Shown here: in pieces, positions 4,816-5,152 of the stretch
Layout of the letters: each line of letters begins with the position of its first letter
Position numbering within the stretch: position 1 is the stretch's first letter
Source of the DNA: an uncultured Bacteroides sp.
GTDB taxonomy: Bacteria; Bacteroidota; Bacteroidia; Bacteroidales; Bacteroidaceae
Length of the DNA stretch: 5,152 nucleotides
Direction: 5' to 3'
Assembly (NCBI GenBank): GCA_959606905.1
Contig: CAUHML010000214.1
Span: 1 to 5,152, forward strand
Notes under the pieces: model-generated
Database searches by the model: none
The model's input: only the letters and a program-made list of their open reading frames with translations
Told to the model about the DNA's origin: nothing
Position numbers and translations under genes: made by a program

Positions 4816-5152
4816 ATGAAAAAGGATTTTGATTTTGACGATATTGGTAAACGGACCCCTTACACTACCCCCGACGGATTCTTCGAGGATGTGCAACGAA
4901 AGGTAATGGAACGTACCGGGGTGAAACAACAGCGGAAGTCTCACATGAAGCTGATTATTTCTACGGTAGTTGCCATAGCGGCAGTATTAGCTGGAATTTT
5001 ATTCGTTCCGTCCTTGCGTCAAATGGATGAGGTCAAATCGTCTTCTTCGAACACATTGGCTGTCGACAGAAGTAATGGTACGGATCCGGTAGACAAATGG
5101 ATTAAAGAATTGTCGGATGAGGAGTTGGAAGAGCTCGTCAGCTTCTCTGAAA
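4816..5152 (+). CDS. Single-pass membrane protein, probable anti-sigma factor (3' end outside window)
   Basis: The first 112 codons are visible and the frame continues off the right edge. The ATG at 4816 is four bases after the sigma-factor stop, so the two are translationally close and surely co-transcribed. The N-terminal 44 residues are charged and cytoplasmic-type, with the motif PYTTPDGFFEDV (15-26), common in proteins encoded beside Bacteroidales ECF sigma factors. One membrane helix spans about 45-64. An outer, acidic region follows, with DPVDKWIKELSDEELEELVSF at 90-110. No zinc-finger HxxxCxxC signature and no cysteine at all is present. By position and topology it is inferred to restrain the sigma factor at the inner membrane; I did not recognise a named domain. 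Confidence 0.82.
   Translation, partial: MKKDFDFDDIGKRTPYTTPDGFFEDVQRKVMERTGVKQQRKSHMKLIISTVVAIAAVLAGILFVPSLRQMDEVKSSSSNTLAVDRSNGTDPVDKWIKELSDEELEELVSFSE

Noticed and set aside
4681..4944. Minus-strand open frame antisense to the sigma and anti-sigma junction
   Set aside because: It crosses two well-supported plus-strand genes and has a low-information composition.
1..5152. CRISPR array, tRNA or rRNA, insertion sequence, defence system
   Set aside because: No regularly spaced long repeats, cloverleaf-type sequence, transposase or nuclease-like protein was seen on either strand.

Overview
The window looks like chromosomal DNA from a Bacteroides-type bacterium (order Bacteroidales). The evidence is a low GC content, genes with A-rich leaders and almost no Shine-Dalgarno sequences, several matches to the Bacteroides housekeeping promoter (TTTG, about 19 bases, then TAnnTTTG), a DUF4250 protein, and a sigma-factor gene followed by a membrane anti-sigma-type gene. 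This is inferred from the sequence alone; no database search was possible.

Layout, left to right. Positions 1-516 hold no sizeable gene. They contain a leftward promoter near the edge, probably for a gene just outside the window, and three TTATGAA repeats about two helical turns apart. A rightward TATATTTG promoter box follows, and about 80 bases downstream lies a strong hairpin terminator. Box and terminator together outline a possible small RNA of about 120 nt. A second long hairpin (451-499) terminates the leftward gene cluster. That cluster, transcribed right to left, is a DedA-family membrane protein (2275-2910), a DUF47 PhoU-like protein (1549-2196) and a PiT inorganic phosphate transporter (517-1533). 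DUF47 and pit are 15 bases apart and almost certainly form an operon. DedA lies 78 bases upstream with no visible terminator, so it may belong to the same unit. PiT imports phosphate, the DUF47 protein is its usual partner or regulator, and DedA proteins act on phosphate-bearing lipids such as undecaprenyl phosphate.

Further right is an unrecognised leftward gene (3008-3445) with one N-terminal hydrophobic segment, its own promoter box and its own terminator. The box lies so close to the start codon that the mRNA should be nearly leaderless. About 430 bases of mostly non-coding DNA follow. Then comes a small rightward DUF4250 gene (3895-4071) with a textbook Bacteroides promoter and a hairpin terminator. 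The right end is an ECF-type RNA polymerase sigma factor (4272-4811), followed four bases later by a single-pass membrane protein that is probably its anti-sigma factor and runs off the window. The sigma gene lacks a TAnnTTTG box but has an ECF-like promoter pattern upstream, suggesting autoregulation.

No mobile element, CRISPR array, tRNA or rRNA was seen. The coding regions are ordinary Bacteroidales core-type genes. The most noteworthy leads are the putative small RNA with its phased upstream repeats, the near-leaderless orphan gene, the DedA-DUF47-Pit grouping and the possible autoregulated sigma promoter.
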